Notes under the pieces: generated by a model
What the model saw: only the letters and a program-made list of their open reading frames with translations
What the model was told of the DNA's origin: nothing
Database searches by the model: none
Assembly (NCBI RefSeq): GCF_902686445.1
Contig: NC_062216.1
Coordinates: 14,343,084-14,407,083 of the forward strand
From: Sciurus carolinensis
Taxonomy: Eukaryota > Chordata > Mammalia > Rodentia > Sciuridae
DNA: 64,000 nt
Reading direction: 5' to 3'
Position numbers and translations under genes: made by a program
In this document: positions 1-10,228 of the stretch, piece by piece
How positions within the stretch are numbered: position 1 is the first letter of the stretch
Layout of the letters: the number at the start of each line of letters is the position of its first letter

Positions 1-221
1 TTTTTTATAGTTTTTAGCCACTCGTGGGGTTGTCTGTCTCATCCTTAGGTTGGTTTCAGTAGTTTGTTTTTCTAACAAGTTGGCCCAATTTGGGGATGTA
101 CCGAGGTTCACAGCATTCTCTTATAAACTTTGTTTCCCCATAAAGTCAGTACTTTTTTCAGATTCTAATATTTTGAGTCTTCCGACATTATTACCTTAGT
201 AGATTATGTTCAAAGAACCAG

Positions 222-344
222 CTTTTTTAAAAAACTTTTTTTATTTGTTCTAATTCATTGTACATGACAGTAGAATGTATGTATACATTTTGATAGGTCA
301 TACATAAATGTAGTATAATTGTCTTATTAATCTCTTTCTCCTTT
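222..344 (-). mobile_element. L1 3'-UTR fragment
   Basis: A T-rich start followed by a stretch containing tacatgacagtagaatg and gtcatacataaatg. This resembles the 3' end of rodent L1 copies read on the minus strand. A related 3' end appears at 60740-61000. Diverged and incomplete. Confidence 0.5.
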
Positions 345-427
345 ACTGGCATGATGGGCTGGGCTTGGAACTCAGGGCCTCACACTTGCTAGGCAAGGGC
401 TCGAGGGTTGAACTACATCCCAGCCCT
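345..427 (-). mobile_element. ID-family SINE
   Basis: The reverse complement reads gggctgggatgtagttcaa, then gcccttgcctagcaagtgtg, which is the tRNA-Ala-like ID body with diverged A and B boxes. It has decayed and has no clear A tail. Confidence 0.7.
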
Positions 428-951
428 GGTCTTATTGATTTTCTCCCTTGTTTTTCCCCTCTCTGCTAGCTCATTTCTGCTCTAATCTGTGTTATTTCTT
501 GCCTTCTTACTTGCTTCACCTTTAATTTGTGCTTCTCTTTTCAGTATCTGAAAGTGGAATACTAGGTGATCCCTATGCTGTGACTTAAAAAAACTTACCC
601 AGATTTTGAAGGCTTGGTATTTTAAATAATAGAATGTTTCACTATGATATACTGATTTTATACTGAAATGATAACGTTTTGGGTATTTCAGGTCAAAAAG
701 TACATTGTTAAAATTCATTGGACCGTATTCTTTTTACTGTGGATACTGAGTCAGGATTTCCTGTGTGCCTTGTATTGTGCTTCTGTGGGTGCTGGGCTAA
801 GTTGTATAGTAGGTACAGAAAGGAGGAGCTGAGCCAGACCAGGTAGAGTGGATGTCGCTGTTTAGATTCCTCCGTTGGGGAGCGAGTTCTGCTCACCACT
901 GCCATCTGCAGTAAAATCCATTCACTCGCCGGCTTCTCTCTCCCTCCTCAG

Positions 952-1065
952 GCTACTACCGAGCTCCTGAGACTGGGGCTTGCAGGGAGTGCCGGGAGGG
1001 TGCGGACTTCACCAACCATTCCAACAACCTCTCTTCCTGCTTCCCCTGCAGCAGCTGCAAAGACG
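952..1065 (+). CDS. TNFRSF10B: TNFRSF10B coding exon, cysteine-rich repeat (first in window)
   Basis: 114 nt between acceptor ctcctcag and donor gtacag; phase 1 in, phase 1 out. It encodes a segment beginning GYYRAPETGACREC and ending CFPCSSCKD, with the cysteine spacing of a TRAIL-receptor CRD. This is part of the ligand-binding ectodomain. An NHS sequon is present (residues TNHSNN). Confidence 0.88.
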
Positions 1066-4000
1066 GTACAGAGCAAGTGGCCCCAGGGAGGGTGGTGGGC
1101 TGGGACTGGATTCCATGTGGACTCAGAAACCTCAATTCCAGCCCAACTTGGTCTTCTTTCTGTCCTGTCCCATGATCGCCTGTGATTCCATGAAACACAG
1201 TTGTTAAAAAATGAAAATTTAACGTATCCTGCATGCCACTTTAGAACAGCGGTAGGGAGGGGTAGGAGATTCATCTGCCCCCAGGGGAGGGGCTCCTCTG
1301 CCCCTCAGAAGCATTTCCAGGGCCATTACTGCTGCTGTCACTGTCCCTTGATTTGTAAACTTGGCAAACACTTGCTCAGCATCTGCCCTGGGACAGGACA
1401 GGCACTGAGTGCACTAGGACTGGCTATGAGAGGACCCTTCCCTGGAGGTAGCCCAAGAGGGCTGAGCAGGTGACACAGGCCACAATAAAGACAAGGACAC
1501 TGGACTCCATAGACCAGGGCACATTCGAGAAGGATGTTGAAGGGCAGATACAAGGATTCCGAGCGGTAGATGGAGAACATCTCTCCGTCCAGAGGTCCAG
1601 AGCTGAGGGTTAGTGAACCTCGTGCACTCAGGAGAAGTGCCTGATTCAATTCTGGGTCTGCTCTGAGCCTCCTATACTCTGCTAGGGATTTGGGGATCCA
1701 CTGACATATTTCAAGTCATTACCTGCTTTGCATTTGACCAGGCTCTCTCGGAACATACAGGGAAGGGCAGAGGAGGAATGGAGAGAAGGAAGGCTCTCCG
1801 CTCTGTCCTGCAGTCAGCCTCCAGCTGGGGGGGAGTCGTGCTCCATCCCCACCCTCAGGCTCCGTCACTTTCTTCTCAGTGTGGATTACCTTCTCTTCCC
1901 AGGGGTCAGACACTCCCTGACCTCAGGCCTCAACCTTCCACAAAAGCTCCAACCCACATTCATGTCTTCATTCTTGGACCTACTAAAACGTGTAGGTCTA
2001 GAGCACAAAAAAATAAGTGAGTGAGTGGAAACAGGCTGGATTTTGTCCCAGACCGTCTACTCTGTGCTCTGACTTCCTGGCAGGTGCTTGGTTCTCCAGC
2101 CTTCACATCCCAAGACCCCTTCCTTGCACCGGAGCTTGGGATCTAAAATGTGATGCACTCAATAATAAATCATGTTCCTTCCGTGTGAGTCTGAGTACAG
2201 GTGCCAGGGTCTTCGTGCCCCATACTCTCTTGCTGCAGAACTGGGCTGACTGGGAGGGTGTTCGTGTGGAGAAGGGGAGAGGTACTCAGGGCAACTCATC
2301 CCCAAAACTCATCCTTCATCTCCAGATAAAGAAGAGAAGAGCCCATGCACCACAACCAGAGACACGGTGTGCCAGTGCAAACCGGGCACTTTCCAGGATC
2401 CAGAGTCCCCTGAGTACTGCCTCAGATGCACCCGTGGGTGAGATCCTAGGGCTGGGAGCTCCCAGCACCTCAAGGGAAGCCCTAGAAGACCTGACTTTTT
2501 TGTACCCCTTTCTCTCCCCTGACCCTACAGAGTCCCCCAACCCCTCAGGGTGTCCCTTGGGAGTTTTCTGAGCCTGCGGTGGCCCTTCCTGATCCTTCTG
2601 CATATCCTCACACCTGCCCCTGAAGTGGTCCCTTCCCCCTGTCCTTTTCTCCCGGGACTTGTTCGCTGGCCACAAGAGGCCATGACTTAGGGCCCATGAT
2701 CCTTTTGAGGACCCCGGGACATGATTGAATTCCTTTGGAAAACAGAAGAATGAGTAGAAAAATTCAACCAGGCTTATATTCATTTATATCCCAAGTCAGT
2801 AATAAAAATGTAATTTTTAATCAATTTTTGTGCGACAGAAGCCCATGAAGTCAAAGGCTCCATGAAGGCCTGAGCTAGTTCTGCCAGCCTCACTCCAGGC
2901 CCCTGACCCCTAATAAACATTTCCTATTTTGGGCTTTGGGGGCTGATAGTTTATTTACTCTTCTCTGACGCTGGTGTTTGCTGTGCTTGGTAAGGTCAGA
3001 CAGGAAGGTCCACAGAAGCTGAGCTGTGTTAAAGGTTGGCAGGGGGCTCGGCTCAGCTGCGGCTGCCTGGGCTCCTGCTGTCCCCCCAGGGTGAGATCCC
3101 ACCTCACTCAGGGCCTCCCCCAGCCAGGGCCACACAGCCTCACCCTGCAGAGAGGCCCCGAAGGCTGCACCTCCACACACAGCTGGGATTCTGAGGGATG
3201 GAAAGGTGTGTGCTCAGATCCTTCCGCAGACTCAGGCAGAGCATGGGATTGGGGGGTCCCTGGAAACACAAGGAGCCTATCCTTCTTCTAACACCTTCTC
3301 AGGGACATTGGGGGACATTGGATGGGGAGCGTGGCTCCCTCCTTCATCCCCTGTCCACCCTTTCTCACATCTTCCCATTGTTTCCTCTCTGTGCCCAGAT
3401 GCACCAATGGGCTGGTGGAGGAGAGTCCCTGTGTCCCCTGGAGTGACCGCAAATGTGTCCACAAAGAATCAGGTACCAAGGCCACCAGGGAAACCCCAGC
3501 TTCTGCAGAGCCGGTGACAGGCAACCCGAGCACTACCTCCTCTCCCTGTCCTTCCTCAGCCTATGCAGTCTACATAGTCATAGGCGTTGTCCTGGCTGTG
3601 GCTGTGGCTCTGGTGATTCTGTGGAAGTTTGCGGTGTTGAGGAGACTGTGCGCTCGTGCGAAGAACATTTTACGTAAGTGTTGGCCCCGGGTGGGATGCG
3701 AGGCCCGCTTCCTGCCCTCTCCCCACACACTCCCCGCCCTCCCCTGCATCCCAGAGCCTGGCTCTTTGTTCCCAGGGGTGACCCTGCCAACCCCCACCTC
3801 ATGACACCTCATGACCACCAGGGTCTCACCAGTCCCTCTTGGGGCTGCCAGTCACCTTGTCTCTCAGCGTCGTTTCGTCTCTCAGCCAAGTCCAGGAGGT
3901 CAGGGCCCACCAGGCAGAGAGGCGTGATCTCCTTGGCGGGGGCAGTCGGGGGAAGTGGTCGGGTAGAAGACAGCTTTGGTCAGGGCAGAGCCAGGCAGAC

Positions 4001-7000
4001 TGGGAACATGGTTCTTTCCCTCAGTTTCTCCCCGTTTCCCCCTTGTGCTGTGTCTGGGGCCCAGCACTCCCTCAGGAAGGGAGGGAGGTGAGGCCCCTGC
4101 CCACTTGCTAAAGGGACCCCTTTCTCTTCCAGGCTGTGGACGACACTGTGAGCGCCTGAACTTAGTGAGTTGGTCTTCCCTCCACTTGGAGTCTCTGGGC
4201 AGCACAGCCTGGGAGGGCCATCCCTGTTTGTCCTGTGATGCTGCCCTTGCTCTCTAAAGTGGCCTGGAACTCTGGGCCAACTGTCGGAGGCAGATGGCCA
4301 TTTTGAACTCCCTGGAGGCCTGTGGGCCATGCTGCTACCCTGTCCTTCCTGTTACCCAGGAAACATCCTCTCCCATGGCCTTGCCCCCGGGGTTGGGGTC
4401 ACTTAGGACTTTGTCACCCTCCTTGGCACAACACTAGGGTCTTGGTGCCAGCAACAGATCATGGAGGTCTGAACCTGTGCCCACCTGGGATGACCCCACA
4501 GGGGGTGGGGGTGAGGACCTTGCAGGGAGCCCTGGGTGTGGACTCCTGAGTGATTACTTTGTCTTCCCCAGGTCGCACAACATCCCCCAGGAGGGCCTGA
4601 AGCTCAGGACAATGACCACAATGAGAACCTAAGCAACAGGAACTCATCATCCACCCTGGAGCAGCACTTGGAGCAGCAAAGGGACAGACAAAATCTGGGG
4701 ACAGTTGTCGCTGAAGAGTTCCCAGGGGAGGTAACGAGTCTACTGGTGAGTGGGGGACAGGCCGTGTCAGGCTGTGGACAGGGAGAGGGGGTGTCATCCC
4801 TCATAGGGGGAAACATCCAGTTTCCTTTTAACGATGAGAAAGTAAAAAAGAAAAATATGCATTAAAAAGGTCAATAATCCCTCCAACTTGATTAAATACC
4901 TTGATATTTTTAGAAAGATATGACTACATGTCCAAAGTGAGAAAATTTAAACAGTATAGAAAGGATCTCAATGAATAAGAGCTTTCTTCATCTCTCCCAA
5001 GCCCCAAGATAACTATGAGAGTTAGTTCCTTGTGATTCTTTCTCCAAGTCTTTACGCATAAGTTTATTGACGTTTTATTGAAAGATCATGTATTATATGA
5101 AATACTCTTCCACACCATGAAGTGTTTTTGTTTTCATAATAAACCTAACAAGTTTTCCTTAGTTTTTTAAAACTAAAAATTTTTCCCAGATAAAATTTAG
5201 AATTCAGACTGTGGAACCAACCTAGATGCCCTTCAATTGATAAATGGATAAAGAAACTGTGGTGTATATATATACAATGGAATATTACTCAGCTATAAAG
5301 AATAATAAAATTATTGCATTTACAGTCAAATGGATGAAATTGGAGAATATCATGTTAAGTGAGATAAGCCAATCTCAAAAATCCAAAAGGTGAATGATCT
5401 CACTGATAAGCAGATGATGCCACATAATGGGGGGTGGGAGGGGGGCAAGAATGGAGGAAGGAGGGACTGTATAGAGGGAAAAGAGAGGTGGGAGGGGTGG
5501 AGGGGAAGGAAAAAATAACGGAATGAATCAAACATCATTATTCTGTGTAAATGTATGAATATGCAAATGGTGTGCTATTACTCCATGTACAAACAGAAAT
5601 AACATGTATAAAAAAATTTAGAATTCATCCATACTATCTTCTCTATGTCAAAAATATTTGGATTTTTTTTTCTGATGCTAAGGGATGGAACTCAAGGCCT
5701 CACACATGCTAAGCAAAGACTTTAACCACTGAGCTTTATCGTCAGCTCCTATTTGGAATTTCTATTCCAATTTACCTTAAATATGAAAATTTAATCTAGG
5801 AAGAATTGAGATCTTGTCAATATTCATTGTTTTTCTAATCGCAAAAGATAGCATTTCAAGACAAGTGGTTTTTTTTCCCAGTTAAATGAAAATTTGTCTT
5901 TTTCTACAAATTATTTCTGTTTCGCGACAGTTCTCTTTGTACTTAAGTGTTTTATAAACTTTATAAATTGGATCTCATTTCTCATGTGTTGTTTCACGAC
6001 ATTTTTAGCCATTCATTCGGAGTTCTGTTGCTCTTTCAACACTATTTAAACTTTGGGGTTTTTTAAGTATACAAACATGTCTCCAGGGTGACTGACTTTT
6101 CTGCTCCATTCCAAGAATCCTGCTTCACGGTTTTGTTACCCTGCCGTGTGGCCAGAACTGTTGAGAACGGTGTTCAAGGACGCAGAGAAGGGCTGGGGAG
6201 GCACCCGGGTGGTGGAGCACTTGCCTAGTGTAGGAGGCCCTGGGTTCCATCCGCAGCACGATTTAAAAAAAAAAAAAAAGTGAGGAAAAAGGTCAGGAGG
6301 GAGGAGGGGAGGAAAGCACCCGTTGCGTCTCCTTGGCAAGGTCTCTGGTGCCACCCCGTGCACGACATTTCCATATCCCATATAGAAACGCATCTTTTGA
6401 TTCCAAGCTGTTGTAAAAGCTCAGAGCTGGTGTTTAATTTTACCAAATGCTTCCCAGCCTTCTTGGTGATTCTCTAATGCTTCCATGTCCTTATGTCGAC
6501 TATTGAAAGGAGACATTATTATCGATCAGAACACCTTCACGTTCTCGAAACCAGCTATGACTTTGGATTTTGCAAAATGCCCAGTCTTCTACTGAGTCTC
6601 ATAAAAAAAATTTATAAGAGGACTGGGGATATAGCTCAGTTGGTAGAGTGCTTGCCTCCCAAGCACAAGGCCCTGGGTTCAATCCCCAGCACGGCAAAAA
6701 AAAAAAAATCTGCAAGAGCCCTGTGTGCTGGTACTCTCCTTAATTCCAGCTGAGGCAGGAGGATCACTAGTTTGAGGCCAGCCTTGGCAGGGAGACCCTG
6801 TCTCAAAACAAAAAATAACAAGGGCTAGGGTCATAGTACAGTGGTAGAATGCCCCTGGGTTCAGTCCTCAGTACCAAAGGAAAAAAGGACTGGGGTGTAG
6901 CTTAATGGTAAAGCCCTTGCCTAGCATGCTCGAGACGCGGGATTCAGTCCCCAGTACTGCAAAAATAAAAAGAGAATTAAGCCTCTGAGAAGGCCACTGT

Positions 7001-8745
7001 CTCCTGCCAGAGGTAGGAGGGAATTGACCAGAAAAGGAAGTTCTGGGCTGGTGGGAGTATTGCCTCTTACGGAGTGAGTGAGCTCGGAGTGGAACTCTTC
7101 AGGTGAGCCGCTCCAGGTGGGACGCTGATCTCTACCTCCACGGAGCCCTGGGAGGAATAAGGGAAGTGGTCCTGGTCTCAAGCCTGGCTGGTTGTCAGGG
7201 CCAGGCCTACAACCCAGGTCCCTGACGCTGACCAGGGCATCTCCCCTCTGTTCCAGAGACCTGCAGAAACGGAGCCTTCTCGGAGGACGAGGAGGCTGAC
7301 TCCAGCAGATGGGACCGACACCCGTGAGAGTAAGTGTTTCCTTTGGGGATGATAAAACAGGAGTCCAGGGGATAGGAACAGTGTCCCTGTCGCTGATGGG
7401 GCTTCACCAGGGCAGGTGGAGCTGGATGCAGGGAGTCCTGTGCTGGTGTCACTGGGCCTTGGGGACCACAGATCCCCTCCTCGCCTCTGCTCGTTCCACG
7501 GGGGCCCACGCCGTCCCTCCTGGCTCGCACCCTTCTGGACCTCCCCTCTTCCGCCGTCCTCCCTCCTTGCTTGCAGCTCGGCATACCCCAGGACCCCCTG
7601 AAGGCCTGCACTGCCCCCCGGAGGCAAGTGCACCCCTGACCTGCGGCCAGGCCCCGTGTGATGCGCTGTAGTGTCAACTACAATCTGGATTCCAAACGCC
7701 AGATGTTAAAAAAAGAATGGAGACGAGCTCATGGATACTATTTTGAATATTGATTATATGATGGAATGATAGCCTTTTTTCAATACTGAGTTAAGGAAAA
7801 CGTCTTATCGAAATGAATTTCACTTATTTCCTTTTACGTTTTAAGTGAGGCCGTTAGAAAATGTCAGCTTGCGTCCCTTCGCTTTCCCGGGACTTGCTGT
7901 GCGTGCATACTGCGCGCATCTCGTTCAGCCCCTCTCAGCCCCGTGAGCTGGGTTAGTTGACTGCTTCACAGGTGCAGCTGTTCCTTTGGGTCCGTTTGCC
8001 CCCATCCAGCGTGCCCCGGGGCAGTGTGGGAGTCTGAGCTGGGTCTGGGTGGCAGGCACTGCTCCTTCCATAGAGGAGATGTGGCCACTCTGGCCCCACT
8101 CAGGATGACAGCACCCGTGACGCCCCCGAGCCCCCGGCGCCTATCACACGTCGCTTTCCTACTCCACAATGACCGCGCACGCTTCCCGGGTGGCTCATCA
8201 GTCCCCCGAGGGCAGTATTCTCCGTTGCCTTTGACTCTCCCCCAGTGTCTTGGGTGCAGGTGGGGCCCAGGCAGTGCTCCTGGAAGCAGGTAGGGATGTT
8301 GGTGCAACAGGCTTCTAGGCTTAGGGAGCTCATGACTTTCCACACTTGGGTTCTCGACCTGATTTAGGATCCTCCGCCCTTGGTAACTGCTTCCAACTCA
8401 CCTGTGCTTCATGTTTCTCTTCCAGCCCTATTGCAGTTTTTCAACTGCCAGCAGAACGTGATACCCTATCAATCCTGGAACAAGCTCATGCGCCAATTGG
8501 GCCTGACCAATAATGAGATCCAAGTGATCAAACGGGAAACAGAGGACCCGGGAGATGTTTTGTACCAAATGATGGTGAAATGGTTCAACAAAATGGGCCG
8601 GGATGCCACCATCAACAGCCTGCTGGATGCCTTAGAAATACTAGGGGAGAGGACTGCAAGGGAGAAAATTGAGGAGTACATGGTGAGATCTGGAAAATTT
8701 ATCTATCAAGAAGACGGAGCAGACACTGCTGAGTCCTTTCTTTAG
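952..8745 (+). CDS. TNFRSF10B: TRAIL death receptor (DR5-like), 3' part of gene, eight coding exons plus one optional segment
   Basis: This is a type I membrane receptor for TRAIL that recruits FADD and caspase-8 through its death domain. Seen in sequence: exons 952-1065, 2326-2437, 3399-3472, optional 3473-3559, 3560-3673, 4133-4164, 4572-4745, 7257-7329 and 8426-8745, all with AG/GT borders and matching phases. They encode cysteine-rich repeats, a stalk ending in HKESG, a hydrophobic helix, a polar linker, and a death domain containing WNKLMRQLGL and GRDATINSLLDALE. The stop is TAG at 8743-8745. The first exon here starts in phase 1, so the signal-peptide and first cysteine-rich exons lie upstream of the window. 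A full death domain excludes decoy receptors such as TNFRSF10C. The symbol rests on family resemblance and on the convergent neighbour RHOBTB2. In a rodent with a single TRAIL receptor, paralogue naming (10A versus 10B) is partly convention. Confidence 0.9.
1066..2325 (+). other. TNFRSF10B intron between CRD exons
   Basis: Unique sequence with donor gtacag and acceptor ctccag. I recognise no SINE or further exon. Long open frames here are chance. Confidence 0.7.
2326..2437 (+). CDS. TNFRSF10B: TNFRSF10B coding exon, second visible cysteine-rich segment
   Basis: 112 nt, phase 1 in, phase 2 out, donor gtgaga. Encodes DKEEKSPCTTTRDTVCQCKP and then a segment ending CLRCTR. The PCTTTRDTVCQC core is characteristic of TRAIL receptors 1 and 2, at the CRD2/CRD3 boundary that contacts TRAIL. 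Confidence 0.93.
2438..3398 (+). other. TNFRSF10B intron
   Basis: Unique sequence, with AATAAA-like words near 2800 and 2911 that have no transcript context. No recognisable repeat or exon. Confidence 0.65.
3399..3472 (+). CDS. TNFRSF10B: TNFRSF10B coding exon, last cysteine-rich segment
   Basis: 74 nt, phase 2 in, phase 1 out. It starts after ctgtgcccag. Encodes CTNGLVEESPCVPWSDRKC followed by VHKES. The PWSD..CVHKESG pattern is the conserved end of the DR4/DR5 ectodomain. The donor AG|GTACCA is followed by the optional 87-nt segment. Confidence 0.92.
3473..3559 (+). CDS. TNFRSF10B: Optional in-frame 87-nt segment (retainable intron) in DR5 stalk
   Basis: Bounded by GT at 3473-3474 and a pyrimidine-rich TTCCTCAG at 3552-3559. 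It is exactly 29 codons, has no stop, and is in frame with both flanks. Retention adds a Ser/Thr/Pro-rich stalk starting GTKATRETPAS; removal joins HKES directly to AYAVYIV. From memory, human DR5 long and short isoforms (440 and 411 residues) differ by 29 residues at the same place. Which form dominates here cannot be told from DNA. Confidence 0.8.
3560..3673 (+). CDS. TNFRSF10B: TNFRSF10B coding exon, transmembrane helix
   Basis: 114 nt, phase 1 in and out, donor gtaagt. Encodes a hydrophobic helix (YIVIGVVLAVAVALVILW) and then a basic stop-transfer stretch with RRLCARAK, placing the receptor as type I in the plasma membrane. Confidence 0.9.
3674..4132 (+). other. TNFRSF10B intron
   Basis: Short GC-rich intron, gtaagt to cttccag. 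No repeat or exon seen. Confidence 0.7.
4133..4164 (+). CDS. TNFRSF10B: TNFRSF10B short juxtamembrane coding exon
   Basis: 32 nt, phase 1 in, phase 0 out, between ctcttccag and donor gtgagt. Completes an Arg codon and encodes CGRHCERLNL. Short and poorly conserved, so supported mainly by splice sites and phase fit. It includes two juxtamembrane cysteines. Confidence 0.7.
4165..4571 (+). other. TNFRSF10B intron
   Basis: GC-rich unique intron, gtgagt to ccccag. Nothing else recognised. Confidence 0.65.
4572..4745 (+). CDS. TNFRSF10B: TNFRSF10B coding exon, cytoplasmic linker
   Basis: 174 nt, exactly 58 codons, phase 0 to 0, donor gtgagt. Encodes a polar, Gln/Asn/Glu-rich linker starting VAQHPPGGPEAQDN and containing STLEQHLEQQ. 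The position and composition fit the variable linker before the DR5 death domain. Confidence 0.82.
5192..5627 (+). mobile_element. 5'-truncated L1 3'-end insertion with 15-bp target-site duplication
   Basis: The body 5207-5612 begins within the L1 3' region (gactgtggaaccaacctaga), contains the conserved aatggaatattactcagc word and a G-rich tract, and ends in a short A-rich tail. The 15-bp word aaaatttagaattca is present perfectly at both 5192-5206 and 5613-5627. The perfect duplication indicates a fairly recent insertion. Confidence 0.88.
5660..5750 (-). mobile_element. ID SINE, decayed
   Basis: Minus-strand ID: T-run, then tgctaagggatggaactca, ending ccactgagctttatcgtcag. Boxes are mutated. 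Confidence 0.65.
6190..6279 (+). mobile_element. ID SINE with A tail
   Basis: tRNA-like body (ggtggtggagcacttgcctag, ggccctgggttcc) followed by a run of 15 A. Confidence 0.8.
6616..6707 (+). mobile_element. ID SINE, well preserved
   Basis: Contains gactggggatatagctcag, ttggtagagtgcttgcctcc and gttcaatccccagcac with a 12-A tail. A and B boxes match a tRNA-Ala-like Pol III promoter. It is the cleanest ID copy in the window. Confidence 0.9.
6710..6975 (+). mobile_element. B1-dID SINE followed by another ID
   Basis: 6715-6870 has a B1-like left part (gctgaggcaggaggatcact, gaccctgtctcaaaaca) fused to an ID-like right part. 6880-6975 is a further ID with its own A-rich tail. Together with the previous ID they form a head-to-tail train. 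Confidence 0.8.
7257..7329 (+). CDS. TNFRSF10B: TNFRSF10B coding exon before the death domain
   Basis: 73 nt, phase 0 in, phase 1 out, acceptor tgttccag, donor gtaagt. Encodes RPAETEPSRRTRRLTPADGT and DTRE. The basic RR..RRL..PA..GD/GT layout parallels the matching human DR5 exon. Confidence 0.85.
7330..8425 (+). other. TNFRSF10B last intron
   Basis: GC-rich unique intron, gtaagt to ctcttccag. No repeat or exon recognised. Confidence 0.7.
8426..8745 (+). CDS. TNFRSF10B: TNFRSF10B terminal coding exon, death domain
   Basis: 320 nt, phase 1 in, stop TAG at 8743-8745. Encodes the six-helix death domain: LLQFFNCQQNVIPYQSWNKL, NNEIQVIKRE, VLYQMMVKWFNKMGRDATIN, LLDALEILGERTAREKIEEY, then the tail KFIYQEDGADTAESFL. 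The W-N-K-L-M-R and G-R-D-A-T signatures match TRAIL death receptors. The domain is intact, so a signalling-competent receptor is expected. Confidence 0.97.
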
Positions 8746-9099
8746 AAAGACAGATGTTCCTTCCTTTATATTTGCTCTCCAGAAGAAGCAGTGGAGAGCT
8801 TCCACGTGACAGGTCTGGAACTGTTTCTTCTTCTTTTCCAGTTCTTGTGCACTTGAAGAATGAAACCCACAGACCAGGGAGAGTGAACGCACGGGAGTAG
8901 ACCTGCACCACCAGAGGGGACTGATAGATGTCTCCCTTCCAGTGTGCTAGTCTAGGAGATCACACAGCATTTGGTTTGCTGCTATTGGTCCAAACTTACA
9001 CTACTTAGGTTTGGAAAAAGTCCCAAACTTATGCTAATTGGGACTTGAAAACTACTAGTGATTAACTAATTCGTCTTCCCTTTTTTTTTTTCTTTTAGT

Positions 9100-9187
9100 T
9101 GTAGATACAAAACCTTTTGTTTATTTTAGGATCAAACCTAGTGCCGCACACGTGCTAGGCTAAGCCCCCAGCCCCAGCCCCGGCCCC
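9100..9187 (-). mobile_element. ID SINE, decayed
   Basis: Minus-strand ID remnant with gtgctaggctaagccccca, followed by a short C-rich stretch (ccccagccccagccccgg). Confidence 0.55.
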
Positions 9188-9473
9188 ACCCCCACTTTTG
9201 GTTAATTCTTGAATCCCAGCTTCCATTCATGTCTATGCAACTTCAGCCCTGGGTGGGGCCGATTGTTATGTATGTCTATGTTTACATAAATGTTAACTTA
9301 TTTCTGATGTTATATGACTATGAAGTTTTGTGTTTTTGTAATTGTGTGTCAAAATATGTAGTCCACCAATAGAGTTCGTTTCTCTCTCATAAGCACTTTG
9401 ATGACTTTCCAATGTTTAGCAACTTCTAAAGAACCCAGTCTTTTAAACCTGACAAATTTACTTATTTCTTTTG

Positions 9474-9545
9474 ATGGTGTTGGGGATCACACTCAGGGCC
9501 TTGCACATGCTAGTCAAGAGCTCTACCACTGATCATCTCCAAAAC
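9474..9545 (-). mobile_element. ID SINE, decayed
   Basis: Minus-strand ID: ggtgttggggatcacactca, ccttgcacatgctagtcaag, ctctaccactgatcatctcc. Confidence 0.65.
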
Positions 9546-10228
9546 AAAAACCTGACAATTCTATGTGTTGTTTATTCTGCACGTGAATAGTTATTTGCTG
9601 AAGATGTAGCAGGGACTTGAGGAGAACTGTATCCTTGTGAAACCCTGAGCTGGGTAGTGACCTTCCTTCCCTCCTCTGTGGCTCTAGAGGGGAAGTGGGG
9701 GTGGGTTAGATCAGAGGAGGTATCTTTGCCGCCGTATGTTATTGAACTCTGAGTCATCTCGGAGTTCAGGAAGAGTATGGGGATCTGTCCCTCATGGCTG
9801 CCTTGATCTCAGAAAGGAAGGATAGACAGTACTCACGAACGTGGAATATTTGTTAACTCTAGACCGCTTACTTGTGAATCCGAGCCCCAGAGCTGCATTT
9901 TGGGGTACAGAGTTGTACTTGAGAACCAAAGCCCTCTATTTGCATAGGGGTTCTAGGTGTAAGATTTAACACAAAAACACAGATTCTGAAATTCTGATAC
10001 AGAAGGACCTAAAATGGCTATGGGCATTTTGTCCTGGATGCTTTCTCCTCTGTATTTAACTCCTCATTAACTCTTTCAGCCCACCTTCCAGCAAAATCTT
10101 CTCCAGAGTATTCTAGTCACGGCAGGACACTTTCATGGAGATGCTAGTTCTCATCTCAAGGCATTGTATGTTTTCTCATTCCAGGGCTGGTATGACCAGG
10201 CCAAACTAGAGGCACATTAATTTGTGAC

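Larger units (their letters stand above)
1..951. other. TNFRSF10B intron upstream of the first visible exon
   Basis: Mostly AT-rich intronic sequence with an L1 3'-end fragment and an ID SINE near 222-427. It ends in a pyrimidine tract and AG at 950-951. I see no exon for the signal peptide or first cysteine-rich repeat here. Confidence 0.6.
4746..7256 (+). other. TNFRSF10B intron rich in recent repeats
   Basis: 2.5-kb intron containing an L1 3' end with duplications (5192-5627), an ID at 5660, and SINEs at 6190-6279 and 6616-6975. The remainder is unique AT-rich sequence without exon signs. Confidence 0.75.
8746..10228 (+). other. Downstream of TNFRSF10B, probable 3'UTR and flank
   Basis: AT-rich unique sequence with two decayed minus-strand ID copies. 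A 3'UTR must begin at 8746, but I see no canonical AATAAA before the L1 fragments, so the 3' end is not placed. Confidence 0.4.

Noticed and set aside
2017..2571. 184-codon plus-strand frame
   Set aside because: It spans the real 112-nt TNFRSF10B exon in another frame and its introns.
6616..6690. Possible tRNA-Ala gene
   Set aside because: It has an ID-SINE body with an A tail and no paired acceptor stem or CCA-less tRNA 3' end. Many copies occur in the window.
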